From: Alphaproteobacteria bacterium UBA6038
GTDB taxonomy: Bacteria > Pseudomonadota > Alphaproteobacteria > Micropepsales > Micropepsaceae
DNA length: 7,976 nt
NCBI GenBank assembly: GCA_002429315.1
Contig: DIZC01000018.1
Coordinates: forward strand, 463 to 8,438
Direction: 5' to 3'
Shown here piece after piece: positions 1 through 5,797 of the stretch (positions are counted from its first letter, which is position 1; each line of letters begins with the position of its first letter). The translations under genes and the position numbers were made by a program. The notes below the pieces were generated by a model. It did no database searches. It saw only the letters and a list, made by a program, of their open reading frames with translations, and was not told where the DNA came from.

Positions 1-818
1 ATTACGAGAACCGGCTTCACATCATCCGCTTCGACTACGCTATCGACTGGGGATGGTTCTGGTTCTTCACCCGGCCGATGTTCTGGCTGCTCGATTTCTT
101 CGGCCGAACCACCGGAAATTTCGGTATCGCCATCATTCTGCTGACCATCGTGGTGCGGCTCGTGTTCTTTCCGCTCGCCAACACGCAGTTCAAGAGCATG
201 AGCCGGATGAAGAAGCTGCAGCCGCACGTGGAGCGCATCCGCGAGCGCTTCGCCGAAGACAAGATGCGCCAGCAGCAAGAGATGATGGAGCTCTACAAGC
301 GGGAGAAGGTGAACCCGCTGTCCGGCTGCCTGCCGATCTTCATCCAGATCCCGGTATTCTTTTCGTTGTACAAGGTGCTGCTCGTCACCATCGAGATGCG
401 TCAGGCGCCGTTCTTCGGCTGGATCCGCGATCTGTCCGCGCCTGATCCCACTTCGATCTGGAATCTGTTCGGGCTTCTGCCCTGGCACACGCCGGCGTTT
501 ATTCCCGCGTTCCTGGTGATCGGCATCTGGCCGATTGTGATGGGCGCCACCCAATGGCTGCAGACCAAGATGAATCCGGCCCCGGCCGATCCGGTGCAGG
601 CGCGGATGTTTTCGCTGATGCCGCTCATCTTCATGTTCATGCTGGCAAGCTTCCCGGCCGGCCTGGTGATCTACTGGACGTGGAGCAATCTGCTTTCGAT
701 GATCCAGCAATACGTGATCATGCGGCGCGAAGGCGCGGAGATTCATCTGTTCAACAATCTGAAGCTTGCCGCGTTCACAAAGAGACTCGCGCCGCCCAAG
801 CCCGAACCCGGCGAATAG
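1..818 (+). CDS. yidC: Membrane protein insertase YidC, C-terminal part (5' end outside window)
   Basis: YidC/Oxa1-family insertase of the inner membrane, which inserts and folds membrane proteins with or without SecYEG. The frame is open from base 3, so the visible 271 residues are the C-terminal part of a protein usually near 600 residues. It begins at the end of the periplasmic domain (YENRLHIIRFDYAIDWGWFW) and runs through the conserved five-helix insertase core. Family hallmarks are GNFGIAI, the VVRLVFFPL helix whose Arg (codon 156-158) aligns with the hydrophilic-groove arginine of E. coli YidC, the cytoplasmic hairpin QQQEMMELYKREKVNPLSGC, RQAPFFGWIRDLS, and the last helices around FPAGLVIYWTWSNLLSMIQQ. 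The TM3-TM4 loop (DPTSIWNLFGLLPWHTPAF) is longer than in E. coli, as in other alphaproteobacteria as I recall them. The short proline-rich tail ends only 13 bp before engB, so the two are probably cotranscribed. Confidence 0.97.
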   Translation, partial: YENRLHIIRFDYAIDWGWFWFFTRPMFWLLDFFGRTTGNFGIAIILLTIVVRLVFFPLANTQFKSMSRMKKLQPHVERIRERFAEDKMRQQQEMMELYKREKVNPLSGCLPIFIQIPVFFSLYKVLLVTIEMRQAPFFGWIRDLSAPDPTSIWNLFGLLPWHTPAFIPAFLVIGIWPIVMGATQWLQTKMNPAPADPVQARMFSLMPLIFMFMLASFPAGLVIYWTWSNLLSMIQQYVIMRREGAEIHLFNNLKLAAFTKRLAPPKPEPGE

Positions 819-831
819 GCCGGGCGCTTCG

Positions 832-1452
832 ATGAACGGCGAGGAACAGGCGCGGCGGCTGTTCAGCGGCGATTGCGAATTCATAGCCGGCGCGGCCAGC
901 CTCGAGGCGCTGCCGGACTCGCCATTGCCGGAAATCGCGTTCGTCGGACGCTCAAATGTGGGCAAATCCAGCCTCATCAATGCGCTGCTGAACCGGAAGA
1001 CTCTGGCGCGCGTCTCGCGCACGCCGGGGCGCACGCGGCAGATCAACCTGTTCCGCCTGCGGGATGCGCTGATGTTGGCGGACCTGCCCGGGTACGGTTT
1101 CGCACGTGTCTCCAAGGCGGAAGCGGCACGCTGGAACGAGCTCATCACCGGCTATTTGCGGACGCGAAGGAATCTCCGCCGTGTGATGCTGCTGATCGAT
1201 GCCCGGCGGGGTGTGATGGAATCCGACGAACAGGTCATGGCGCTGCTCGATGAGGCTGCGATGGCCTATCAGGCCGTGCTCACCAAATCCGATGCGCTCA
1301 AGCCCCCCGCCGGCGAACACCTGCGCGCCGCCGTGGCGGAAACCTTAGGGGCGCATCCCGCCGCGCTGCCCGATGTGCTTGCCACCTCGGCTGAGACGGG
1401 CGCCGGCATCCCGATCCTGCGGCAAATGCTGGCGCAATTGTCCGTGGGGTGA
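832..1452 (+). CDS. engB: Ribosome biogenesis GTPase EngB (YihA/YsxC)
   Basis: TRAFAC-class GTPase of the EngB/YihA/YsxC family, which acts in the cytoplasm in late assembly of the large ribosomal subunit and cell-cycle progression. The product is 206 residues, a normal family length. All G motifs are visible: G1 GRSNVGKS at 39-46, G2 TPGRT at 64-68, G3 DLPG at 84-87 followed by the family-typical YGFARVS, G4 TKSD at 151-154, and G5 around SAETG at 186-190. I chose ATG 832 because the frame continues open upstream only inside yidC and because homologues begin about 30-35 residues before the P-loop. No clear Shine-Dalgarno precedes it. With only 13 bp after the yidC stop, coupling to upstream translation is plausible. 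yidC-engB adjacency is common in alphaproteobacteria. Nothing in the sequence suggests truncation or loss of activity. Confidence 0.96.
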   Translation: MNGEEQARRLFSGDCEFIAGAASLEALPDSPLPEIAFVGRSNVGKSSLINALLNRKTLARVSRTPGRTRQINLFRLRDALMLADLPGYGFARVSKAEAARWNELITGYLRTRRNLRRVMLLIDARRGVMESDEQVMALLDEAAMAYQAVLTKSDALKPPAGEHLRAAVAETLGAHPAALPDVLATSAETGAGIPILRQMLAQLSVG

Positions 1453-1515
1453 CGATCCGGCAATGGCGGGGCGGTGGCCTGTGGGCTATAAGCCCGGGAG
1501 CCTCGAAGGACAGCC

Positions 1516-2442
1516 ATGGCGCTGCAGGACGACATCACGCCTGACCGCAACCTGCGCACGCTTGCGCGCTGGCGCTCCACCGCGCGCGTGCTGGTCGAAG
1601 CGCTGCCTTACATCCTGCGCTACGACGGGCAGACTATCGTGGTGAAATATGGCGGCAACGCCATGCAGGATGGCGTCGCCCAGAACTTCGCCCAGGACGT
1701 CGTGCTGATGAAGCAGACGGGCATCGATCCCGTGGTGGTGCACGGCGGCGGCCCGCAGATCGGCACCATGCTGAAGCGCCTTTCGATTCCCTCCAGCTTC
1801 GTCGATGGCCTGCGCGTGACCGACGCCGCCAGCATCGAAGTGGTCGAGATGGTGCTGACAGGTTCGATCAACAAGCAGATCGTGAGCGGCATCAATGCCG
1901 CGGGGGGGCGCGCCGTCGGCATCTCCGGCAAGGACGGCAACCTGGTCGTCGCGCGCAAGCTCGAGCGCACCAAGCTCGATCCCGCCACGCTGCAGCCGAA
2001 AAGCGTCGATCTCGGCTTTGTCGGCGTGCCGGAAACGGTGAATGCCGAGGTGCTGCGCACCATCATCAATTCGGCTCTGATTCCGGTGGTGGCGCCGATC
2101 GGCGTCGGCCGCGCTGGCGAAACTTACAACATCAATGCCGACACGGTGGCGGGGGCCATTGCCGGCGCGATGGCGGCGGCGCGCCTGCTGCTGCTCACGG
2201 ATGTCGAAGGCGTGCTCGACCGCGAGGGCAAGCTCATCCCGAAACTGACGGTGGCCGAGGCGCGCGCGCTGATCGCCGACGGAACCATTTCCGGCGGCAT
2301 GATCCCGAAACTGGAAACCGCCATTGAGGCCGTCGAAGGCGGCGTAAAAGCAGCCGTGATCCTCGACGGGCGAATCCCGCACGTCATCCTGCTCGAACTG
2401 TTCACCGAGCACGGCGCAGGTACCATGATCACCGCCGAATGA
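1516..2442 (+). CDS. argB: Acetylglutamate kinase
   Basis: N-acetyl-L-glutamate kinase (amino-acid kinase fold) phosphorylates the gamma-carboxyl of N-acetylglutamate with ATP, the second and often feedback-controlled step of arginine synthesis. The product is 308 residues. Motifs: KYGGNAM at 44-50 with the phosphate-binding Lys44, HGGGPQIG at 76-83, GLRVTD at 98-103, NINAD at 205-209, LTDVEGV at 227-233 and SGGMIPKL at 259-266. About 25 residues precede the kinase core (DRNLRTLARWRSTARVLVEA); such an N-terminal helix, with a C-terminal EHGAGTM-type end, is typical of hexameric arginine-inhibited enzymes, so feedback inhibition by arginine is likely (inference). The start is well set: GAAGGA at 1505-1510 lies 5 nt before ATG 1516. 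A 63-bp gap separates it from engB; it holds a small GGGCT-ATA-AGCCC hairpin (1483-1495) but no convincing promoter or terminator. The stop overlaps the next start (ATGA). Confidence 0.97.
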   Translation: MALQDDITPDRNLRTLARWRSTARVLVEALPYILRYDGQTIVVKYGGNAMQDGVAQNFAQDVVLMKQTGIDPVVVHGGGPQIGTMLKRLSIPSSFVDGLRVTDAASIEVVEMVLTGSINKQIVSGINAAGGRAVGISGKDGNLVVARKLERTKLDPATLQPKSVDLGFVGVPETVNAEVLRTIINSALIPVVAPIGVGRAGETYNINADTVAGAIAGAMAAARLLLLTDVEGVLDREGKLIPKLTVAEARALIADGTISGGMIPKLETAIEAVEGGVKAAVILDGRIPHVILLELFTEHGAGTMITAE

Positions 2443-3470
2443 CATTCGCCAAAGTTCTGATTGTCGTCAGCGTGGCCGCTGGTGCGCTTTTGGCGCGCCC
2501 CGCGCCGGCGTCTGCCGCCCTCAAGCTGTGCAACCAGACAAGCTATATCGTCTACGCCGCGATCGGTGCGGCGACGAAAACCGAACTGGACACCCGCGGC
2601 TGGACGCGCATCGTTCCCGGCGATTGCCAGATGCCGATTCCCGATCCGCTCAGCGCACCTGCCTATTTCATCTACGCGCACACCTCGCAGGCGCATTCCG
2701 GGTCGTCGCGCGCCTGGGGCGGCGCTGTGCAAATCTGCGCCCGCGACACGAACTTCGCGCAGCGCATGAAGCTGCCGGCGCACGGCTGCCAGGGCAACGA
2801 CTTCTACAAGATGCCGTTCGCCGTGCTCGACCGGCACGGCAATCCGTCCTGGACTACTACGTTTACCGAATCGCCAGCCCTGAAGACGCTCAAGGACGCC
2901 CGGCGCGCCGGTGTCAATCGCCTGCTCGAAGATCTCGGCTACCACGTGAACGTCCCGGGCGAGCGCGCGCGGGATCTGGCATTGGAAGATTTCCACAAGC
3001 GCATGAAATTGCCGGCGGATGCGAGCGAGGCCGATCTCTTTGACGCGCTGGAAACCGAGGCAACGAAAGCGGCGGCGCCTGCGGGGTATACCGTCTGCAA
3101 CGACACCGACGAGCCGCTATGGGCGGCAATCGCGCTGCAGACGCCAAAAGGGTTCGTCACCCGGGGCTGGTGGCAGGTCTCGCCCGGCGCCTGCTCGCGG
3201 GTGCTGACCGAGGCGCTGAAGACCGACAGCGTCTATCTGCTGGCCGAGCACAAGGCGAAGCACGTGGTCGTCTCCGGCGCGACCAAGCTGTGCGTTGCGA
3301 ATTTCGAGTTCGAGATCGCGGCGCGCGCGGCTTGCACCGGCAAGGGCCGGACGCCGATGGGATTCGCCGTCACAACCACCAAAGGCCGCGCCGGCTACGT
3401 CGCGCATATCGGCGATAACGGGCTGCTGGCGCCCGCGCCGCCGCCTCACAAGGCCGGAACGGCGAAATAA
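2439..3470 (+). CDS. Exported protein with two DUF1036-like domains
   Basis: Function unknown. Residues 1-26 form a signal peptide (short charged start, hydrophobic VLIVVSVAAGALLA, then a PASA|A cleavage site after Ala26), so the mature protein should be periplasmic or secreted. Two homologous domains follow, about residues 28-135 and 217-325. Each starts CN-T----AAI (C31, C220), continues TRGW--V-PG-C (C63, C252; spacing 32 in both), has a third Cys (C100, C285) and a fourth (C117, C299), and ends PFAV/GFAV. This matches the cysteine-rich DUF1036 family, and the four cysteines per domain suggest two disulfides each (inference). The linker, about 150-205 (RRAGVNRLLEDLGY ... LEDFHKRMKLPAD), resembles a degenerate peptidoglycan-binding helical module. 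The tail is proline/alanine-rich. ATG 2439 overlaps the argB stop by 4 nt and lacks a good Shine-Dalgarno, pointing to translational coupling. High confidence for a real exported protein, moderate for the family name. Confidence 0.88.
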   Translation: MTFAKVLIVVSVAAGALLARPAPASAALKLCNQTSYIVYAAIGAATKTELDTRGWTRIVPGDCQMPIPDPLSAPAYFIYAHTSQAHSGSSRAWGGAVQICARDTNFAQRMKLPAHGCQGNDFYKMPFAVLDRHGNPSWTTTFTESPALKTLKDARRAGVNRLLEDLGYHVNVPGERARDLALEDFHKRMKLPADASEADLFDALETEATKAAAPAGYTVCNDTDEPLWAAIALQTPKGFVTRGWWQVSPGACSRVLTEALKTDSVYLLAEHKAKHVVVSGATKLCVANFEFEIAARAACTGKGRTPMGFAVTTTKGRAGYVAHIGDNGLLAPAPPPHKAGTAK

Positions 3471-3553
3471 TCGAGGTGCCAGCGCTTCGCTGATGGTTAG
3501 CGGAGCCGCGGCGTTGCTTGCCAAGCCGCAGGGCTTCGCCCATTTTCGCTCAC

Positions 3554-4375
3554 ATGACCGATCTTGCCCGCACCATCGACGAGGCCTGGGAGGCGCGCGA
3601 CACGCTGGGCAGCATGACCACTGGACCCGTTCGCCAGGCGGTAGAGCGCGCGCTCGACGGCCTCGATACCGGCGCCCTGCGGGTTGCCGAAAAGGTCGGT
3701 GGCGAATGGCACGTGCATCAATGGCTGAAGAAGGCGGTGCTGCTTTCCTTCCGACTCAACGACATGAAACTCATTGAGGGCGCGCCGGGCGGCGCCGTCT
3801 GGTGGGACAAGGTGGACTCCAAGTTCACCGGCTGGGACGCGGCACGGTTTCGCGCCGCCGGGTTTCGCGCCGTTCCGGGGGCCATCGTTCGCCGCTCGGC
3901 TTTCGTCGGCAAAGGCGCGGTGCTGATGCCGTGTTTCGTCAATGTCGGCGCCTATGTCGGCGACAACACCATGGTGGACACCTGGGCGACAGTCGGCAGC
4001 TGTGCCCAGATCGGCGCCAACTGCCACATCTCGGGCGGCGCCGGCATCGGCGGCGTGCTCGAGCCGCTGCAGGCGGCGCCCACGATCATCGAAGACAATT
4101 GCTTCATCGGTGCGCGCTCCGAAGTGGCCGAGGGGGTGATCGTCGGTGAAGGCAGTGTGCTGTCGATGGGCGTGTATCTCACCGCCTCGACGAAAATCGT
4201 CGACCGCCACAGCGGCGAAATTTTCACCGGCCGGGTGCCGCCCTACTCGGTCGTCGTCTCGGGCGCCCTGCCGCAAGGCGAAGGGCGCCCGTCGCTTTAT
4301 TGCGCCGTCATCATCAAGCGCGTCGACGAGCGCACCCGCGCCAAGACATCGATCAACGATCTGCTACGTGACTGA
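3554..4375 (+). CDS. dapD: 2,3,4,5-tetrahydropyridine-2,6-dicarboxylate N-succinyltransferase
   Basis: DapD transfers succinyl from succinyl-CoA to tetrahydrodipicolinate, opening the succinylase branch to meso-diaminopimelate and lysine. It is a cytoplasmic trimer with a left-handed beta-helix. The product is 273 residues, close to the E. coli enzyme. The helical N-terminal domain (1-about 105) is followed by hexapeptide repeats (about 109-215) containing NVGAYVGDNTMVDTWATVGS, GGAGIGGVLEPLQ and NCFIGARSEVAEG. Asp142 and Glu190 match the Asp and Glu reported as critical in the mycobacterial enzyme. ATG 3554 gives the N terminus expected for the family (TIDEAWEARD). An in-frame TTG at 3518 is possible but would add 12 atypical residues, and an in-frame TGA lies at 3491. 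No clear Shine-Dalgarno precedes 3554; a small GGGC-TTC-GCCC hairpin (3531-3541) followed by ATTTT sits just upstream. The 83-bp gap from the DUF1036 gene has no evident terminator. The 3' end overlaps the convergent membrane-protein gene by 12 bp. Confidence 0.97.
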   Translation: MTDLARTIDEAWEARDTLGSMTTGPVRQAVERALDGLDTGALRVAEKVGGEWHVHQWLKKAVLLSFRLNDMKLIEGAPGGAVWWDKVDSKFTGWDAARFRAAGFRAVPGAIVRRSAFVGKGAVLMPCFVNVGAYVGDNTMVDTWATVGSCAQIGANCHISGGAGIGGVLEPLQAAPTIIEDNCFIGARSEVAEGVIVGEGSVLSMGVYLTASTKIVDRHSGEIFTGRVPPYSVVVSGALPQGEGRPSLYCAVIIKRVDERTRAKTSINDLLRD

Positions 4376-4798
4376 GACCGGTTCTTTGTAGAGGTACGCG
4401 CCGGCCACCGTGGCGATCACGATCTCGATGGCGCCCACCACGATCATGGTCACCGTCATCGACATCGGAACGAGCCCGATCACTTCGTTAAATACATCCG
4501 GAATAAGATAGCCCACCACCCAGATCAGCAGCGCAGCGTACACCGCCGTTGTCGGGCCGGCGCCGAAGCGCGGACGAATGGCGGCATAGGTCCAGACCGC
4601 CGCGATTCCCGTCACCAGTCCGATGACGTTGAAGATGACGATCTCGCTCGTTCCCATCATCGGCAGACTGTGCGCGCTGCTGACGGCGACCCACTGTGCG
4701 CTGAGGACGATGCCGTTCAGCACGTATTCGAAGATGTCGACGATGATGCCCGCAACGATGCCGCCAAGAATCACGCGGCCGGTGTCGATCTTGCCCAT
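4364..4798 (-). CDS. Small four-helix membrane protein of unknown function
   Basis: I do not know its function. The 144-residue product has four predicted membrane segments: about 8-32 (VILGGIVAGIIVDIFEYVLN), 50-74, 84-108 and 113-137, with almost no soluble domain. Asp21 and Glu24 in helix 1, plus Asn57 and Glu125 in later helices, put polar residues in the membrane. A YAAIRPRFGAGPTTA stretch (71-85) joins helices 2 and 3; I recall similar GG-AG/E-LN ... AIRPRFG-GP proteins of about 145 residues as uncharacterised in several phyla, but this is from memory. ATG 4798 is chosen because AAAGGGGGA lies 10 nt upstream; a longer reading to 4843 would place that Shine-Dalgarno inside the gene. It follows the SDR gene by 69 bp on the same strand, so the two probably form an operon. 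The Shine-Dalgarno is buried in a hairpin (4808-4834). Its last 12 bp overlap the end of dapD on the other strand. Confidence 0.85.
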   Translation of the reverse strand: MGKIDTGRVILGGIVAGIIVDIFEYVLNGIVLSAQWVAVSSAHSLPMMGTSEIVIFNVIGLVTGIAAVWTYAAIRPRFGAGPTTAVYAALLIWVVGYLIPDVFNEVIGLVPMSMTVTMIVVGAIEIVIATVAGAYLYKEPVSVT

Positions 4799-4807
4799 GA
4801 CGTCTGT

Positions 4808-4834
4808 TCCCCCTTTGACAGTGACGAAGGGGGA
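4808..4834 (-). promoter_or_regulatory. Hairpin enclosing the Shine-Dalgarno of the small membrane protein gene
   Basis: In the minus-strand transcript, UCCCCCUU pairs perfectly with AAGGGGGA (8 bp, five consecutive G-C pairs). Inside this lie a C-A mismatch, one more G-C pair and a loop of UCACUGU. The 3' arm contains the AAAGGGGGA ribosome-binding site, and the start codon at 4798 follows 9 nt after the stem. No U-run follows, so a terminator is unlikely. The sequence directly shows the pairing. That it lowers translation, or responds to a signal such as temperature, a protein or a small RNA, is inference. Confidence 0.6.
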
Positions 4835-4836
4835 TA

Positions 4837-4857
4837 CTGGCACGGAGCCTGCGCCAA
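4837..4857 (-). other. Second intercistronic hairpin, upstream of the Shine-Dalgarno hairpin
   Basis: On the minus strand UUGGCGC pairs with GUGCCAG around a 7-nt AGGCUCC loop (7 pairs, two of them G-U). It starts 10 nt after the SDR stop and ends 2 nt before the Shine-Dalgarno hairpin, so most of the 69-nt SDR-membrane protein gap can fold. It could be part of a structured leader, a processing site or chance; at this GC content a stem of this size alone is weak evidence. Confidence 0.3.
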
Positions 4858-4867
4858 GGCCAGCCGT

Positions 4868-5737
4868 TCAGGCGCGGCCGGCCAGCATCTGCGCCAGGGT
4901 GTCGGGGTCCACGCCAAGCGCCTGAATGATCGGAGCAAACGCCGCAAACTGCTGCATGCCCTGCGGCCCGAGCGTCAGCCCGCCGTCCACGACTAGCGCC
5001 TGGCCGGTAACCCAATCGGAGCCGTCGCCGGCGAGGTAGAGCGCAGCCTCGGCGATGTCGCGCGGCCGGCCGCCGCGCTGGATCGGCTGCGACTGGCGGG
5101 CGGCTTCGGCAATGGCATCGATCCGGGTCTCGGCAAGCTGGCTCGGAATCCCAAGCCCCTGGGCGAAGATGTTGGTGGCGATCAGCCCCGGGCAGATGCA
5201 GTTGACCCGGATGCCGTCGGCGGCGAGCTGCGGCGCGGTCACTTTGGTCATGTGGATGATGGCGGCCTTGGCGATGGAATAGAGGATCGGCCCATAGCCG
5301 GCCTGCAGGCCCGCAACCGACGCCGTGGTGACGATCGAGCCGCCGCCGTTCGCCCGCATTGCGGGGACGGCATACTTCATTCCGAACAACGCCGCGCGCA
5401 CGTGCAGATGCATGACCGAATCGAAGCCCTCCGCGGTCACGCCGTCGGCCGGATCCCGGGCGCCGCCGGTGCCGGCATTGTTGAACAGGCAATCGAGCCG
5501 GCCGAAACGTTGCGTCGCCGCAGCAATCGCCGCTTCGATGTCGCCTTCGTTCATCACGTCGCAGCGCACATAGGCCGCGCGGCCGGCATGCGCTTCTTCG
5601 ATGTGAGCGCCTTTGTCGTCCTGGATGTCCGCGGCGATGACGCGCGCGCCTTCCTTGACGAACAGGTCGACGGCGCCGCGGCCGATTCCGCTGGCGGCGC
5701 CCGTGATGACGGCAACTTTGCCTTCCAGCCTGCCCAT
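4868..5737 (-). CDS. Short-chain dehydrogenase/reductase (classical SDR), substrate unknown
   Basis: NAD(P)-dependent oxidoreductase with a Rossmann fold, 289 residues. Visible SDR features: TGAASGIG at 12-19 (cofactor loop), Asp37 at the end of beta-2, which favours NAD(H) over NADP(H), Asp60 in the adenine-contacting CDV, NNAG at 86-89, catalytic Ser140, Tyr153 and Lys157 in YSIAK, and PG at 183-184. The position of the fourth tetrad residue, normally Asn, is His112 (MHLHVRAALFG). After the usual C-terminal VDGGLTLG the protein carries about 30 extra residues (259-289). Substrate cannot be told from sequence; 3-hydroxyacyl, sugar or xenobiotic alcohols are all possible. ATG 5737 is supported by GAGGGAG 7 nt upstream (plus-strand 5745-5751). 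It is divergent from dapE across 60 bp and is followed on the same strand by the membrane-protein gene, likely its operon partner. Confidence 0.93.
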   Translation of the reverse strand: MGRLEGKVAVITGAASGIGRGAVDLFVKEGARVIAADIQDDKGAHIEEAHAGRAAYVRCDVMNEGDIEAAIAAATQRFGRLDCLFNNAGTGGARDPADGVTAEGFDSVMHLHVRAALFGMKYAVPAMRANGGGSIVTTASVAGLQAGYGPILYSIAKAAIIHMTKVTAPQLAADGIRVNCICPGLIATNIFAQGLGIPSQLAETRIDAIAEAARQSQPIQRGGRPRDIAEAALYLAGDGSDWVTGQALVVDGGLTLGPQGMQQFAAFAPIIQALGVDPDTLAQMLAGRA

Positions 5738-5759
5738 GATTTCGCTCCCTCGCCGCTTT

Positions 5760-5788
5760 GTTGACCATAGAGAGGGCTCACCCTAAAC
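5760..5788 (+). promoter_or_regulatory. Candidate dapE promoter in the 60-bp divergent region
   Basis: GTTGAC (5760-5765), 17 nt, CTAAAC (5783-5788) resembles the rhizobial housekeeping consensus CTTGAC-N17-CTATAT (5/6 and 4/6). Transcription would start near 5795-5796, only 2-3 nt before the dapE ATG at 5798. The spacer contains AGGG-CTCA-CCCT (5773-5784), a short inverted repeat that might be an operator. For the divergent SDR gene the same region offers only a weaker CTATGG -10-like element on the minus strand (plus-strand 5765-5770). Judged by eye only. Confidence 0.35.
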
Positions 5789-5797
5789 CGCAACCGC

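Noticed and set aside
1483..1495. GGGCT-ATA-AGCCC hairpin before argB, and CTATAAG as a -10 element
   Set aside because: The stem is only 5 bp with no T-run, and no -35-like sequence lies about 17 nt upstream.
1902..1908. Run of seven G in argB, a possible frameshift or phase-variable site
   Set aside because: It encodes Gly-Gly in a normal position, the frame is intact on both sides, and one run of seven is not unusual at this GC content.
1486..2445. 319-codon open frame antisense to argB
   Set aside because: It mirrors argB codon structure in a high-GC gene, is rich in His/Arg/Gly/Asp without a recognisable domain, and argB itself has every kinase motif.
3480..3492. CAGCG-CTT-CGCTG hairpin after the DUF1036 gene as a terminator
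   Set aside because: It is a five-base-pair stem with no T-run after it.
3518..3553. Upstream TTG start for dapD
   Set aside because: It adds 12 residues not expected in the family, and the only purine-rich match, GGAG at 3502-3505, is 12 nt away. ATG 3554 gives the normal N terminus.
3846..3872. 12-nt direct repeat GGTTTCGCGCCG (3846-3857 and 3861-3872) in dapD
   Set aside because: It encodes FRA and FRAV in a stretch conserved in E. coli DapD (ARFQKEGFRVVP), so protein conservation plus codon bias explains it.
4488..5768. 426-codon minus-strand open frame spanning the SDR and part of the membrane-protein gene
   Set aside because: It is an alternate frame of two well-supported genes and gives an Arg/Gly-rich sequence with no domain.
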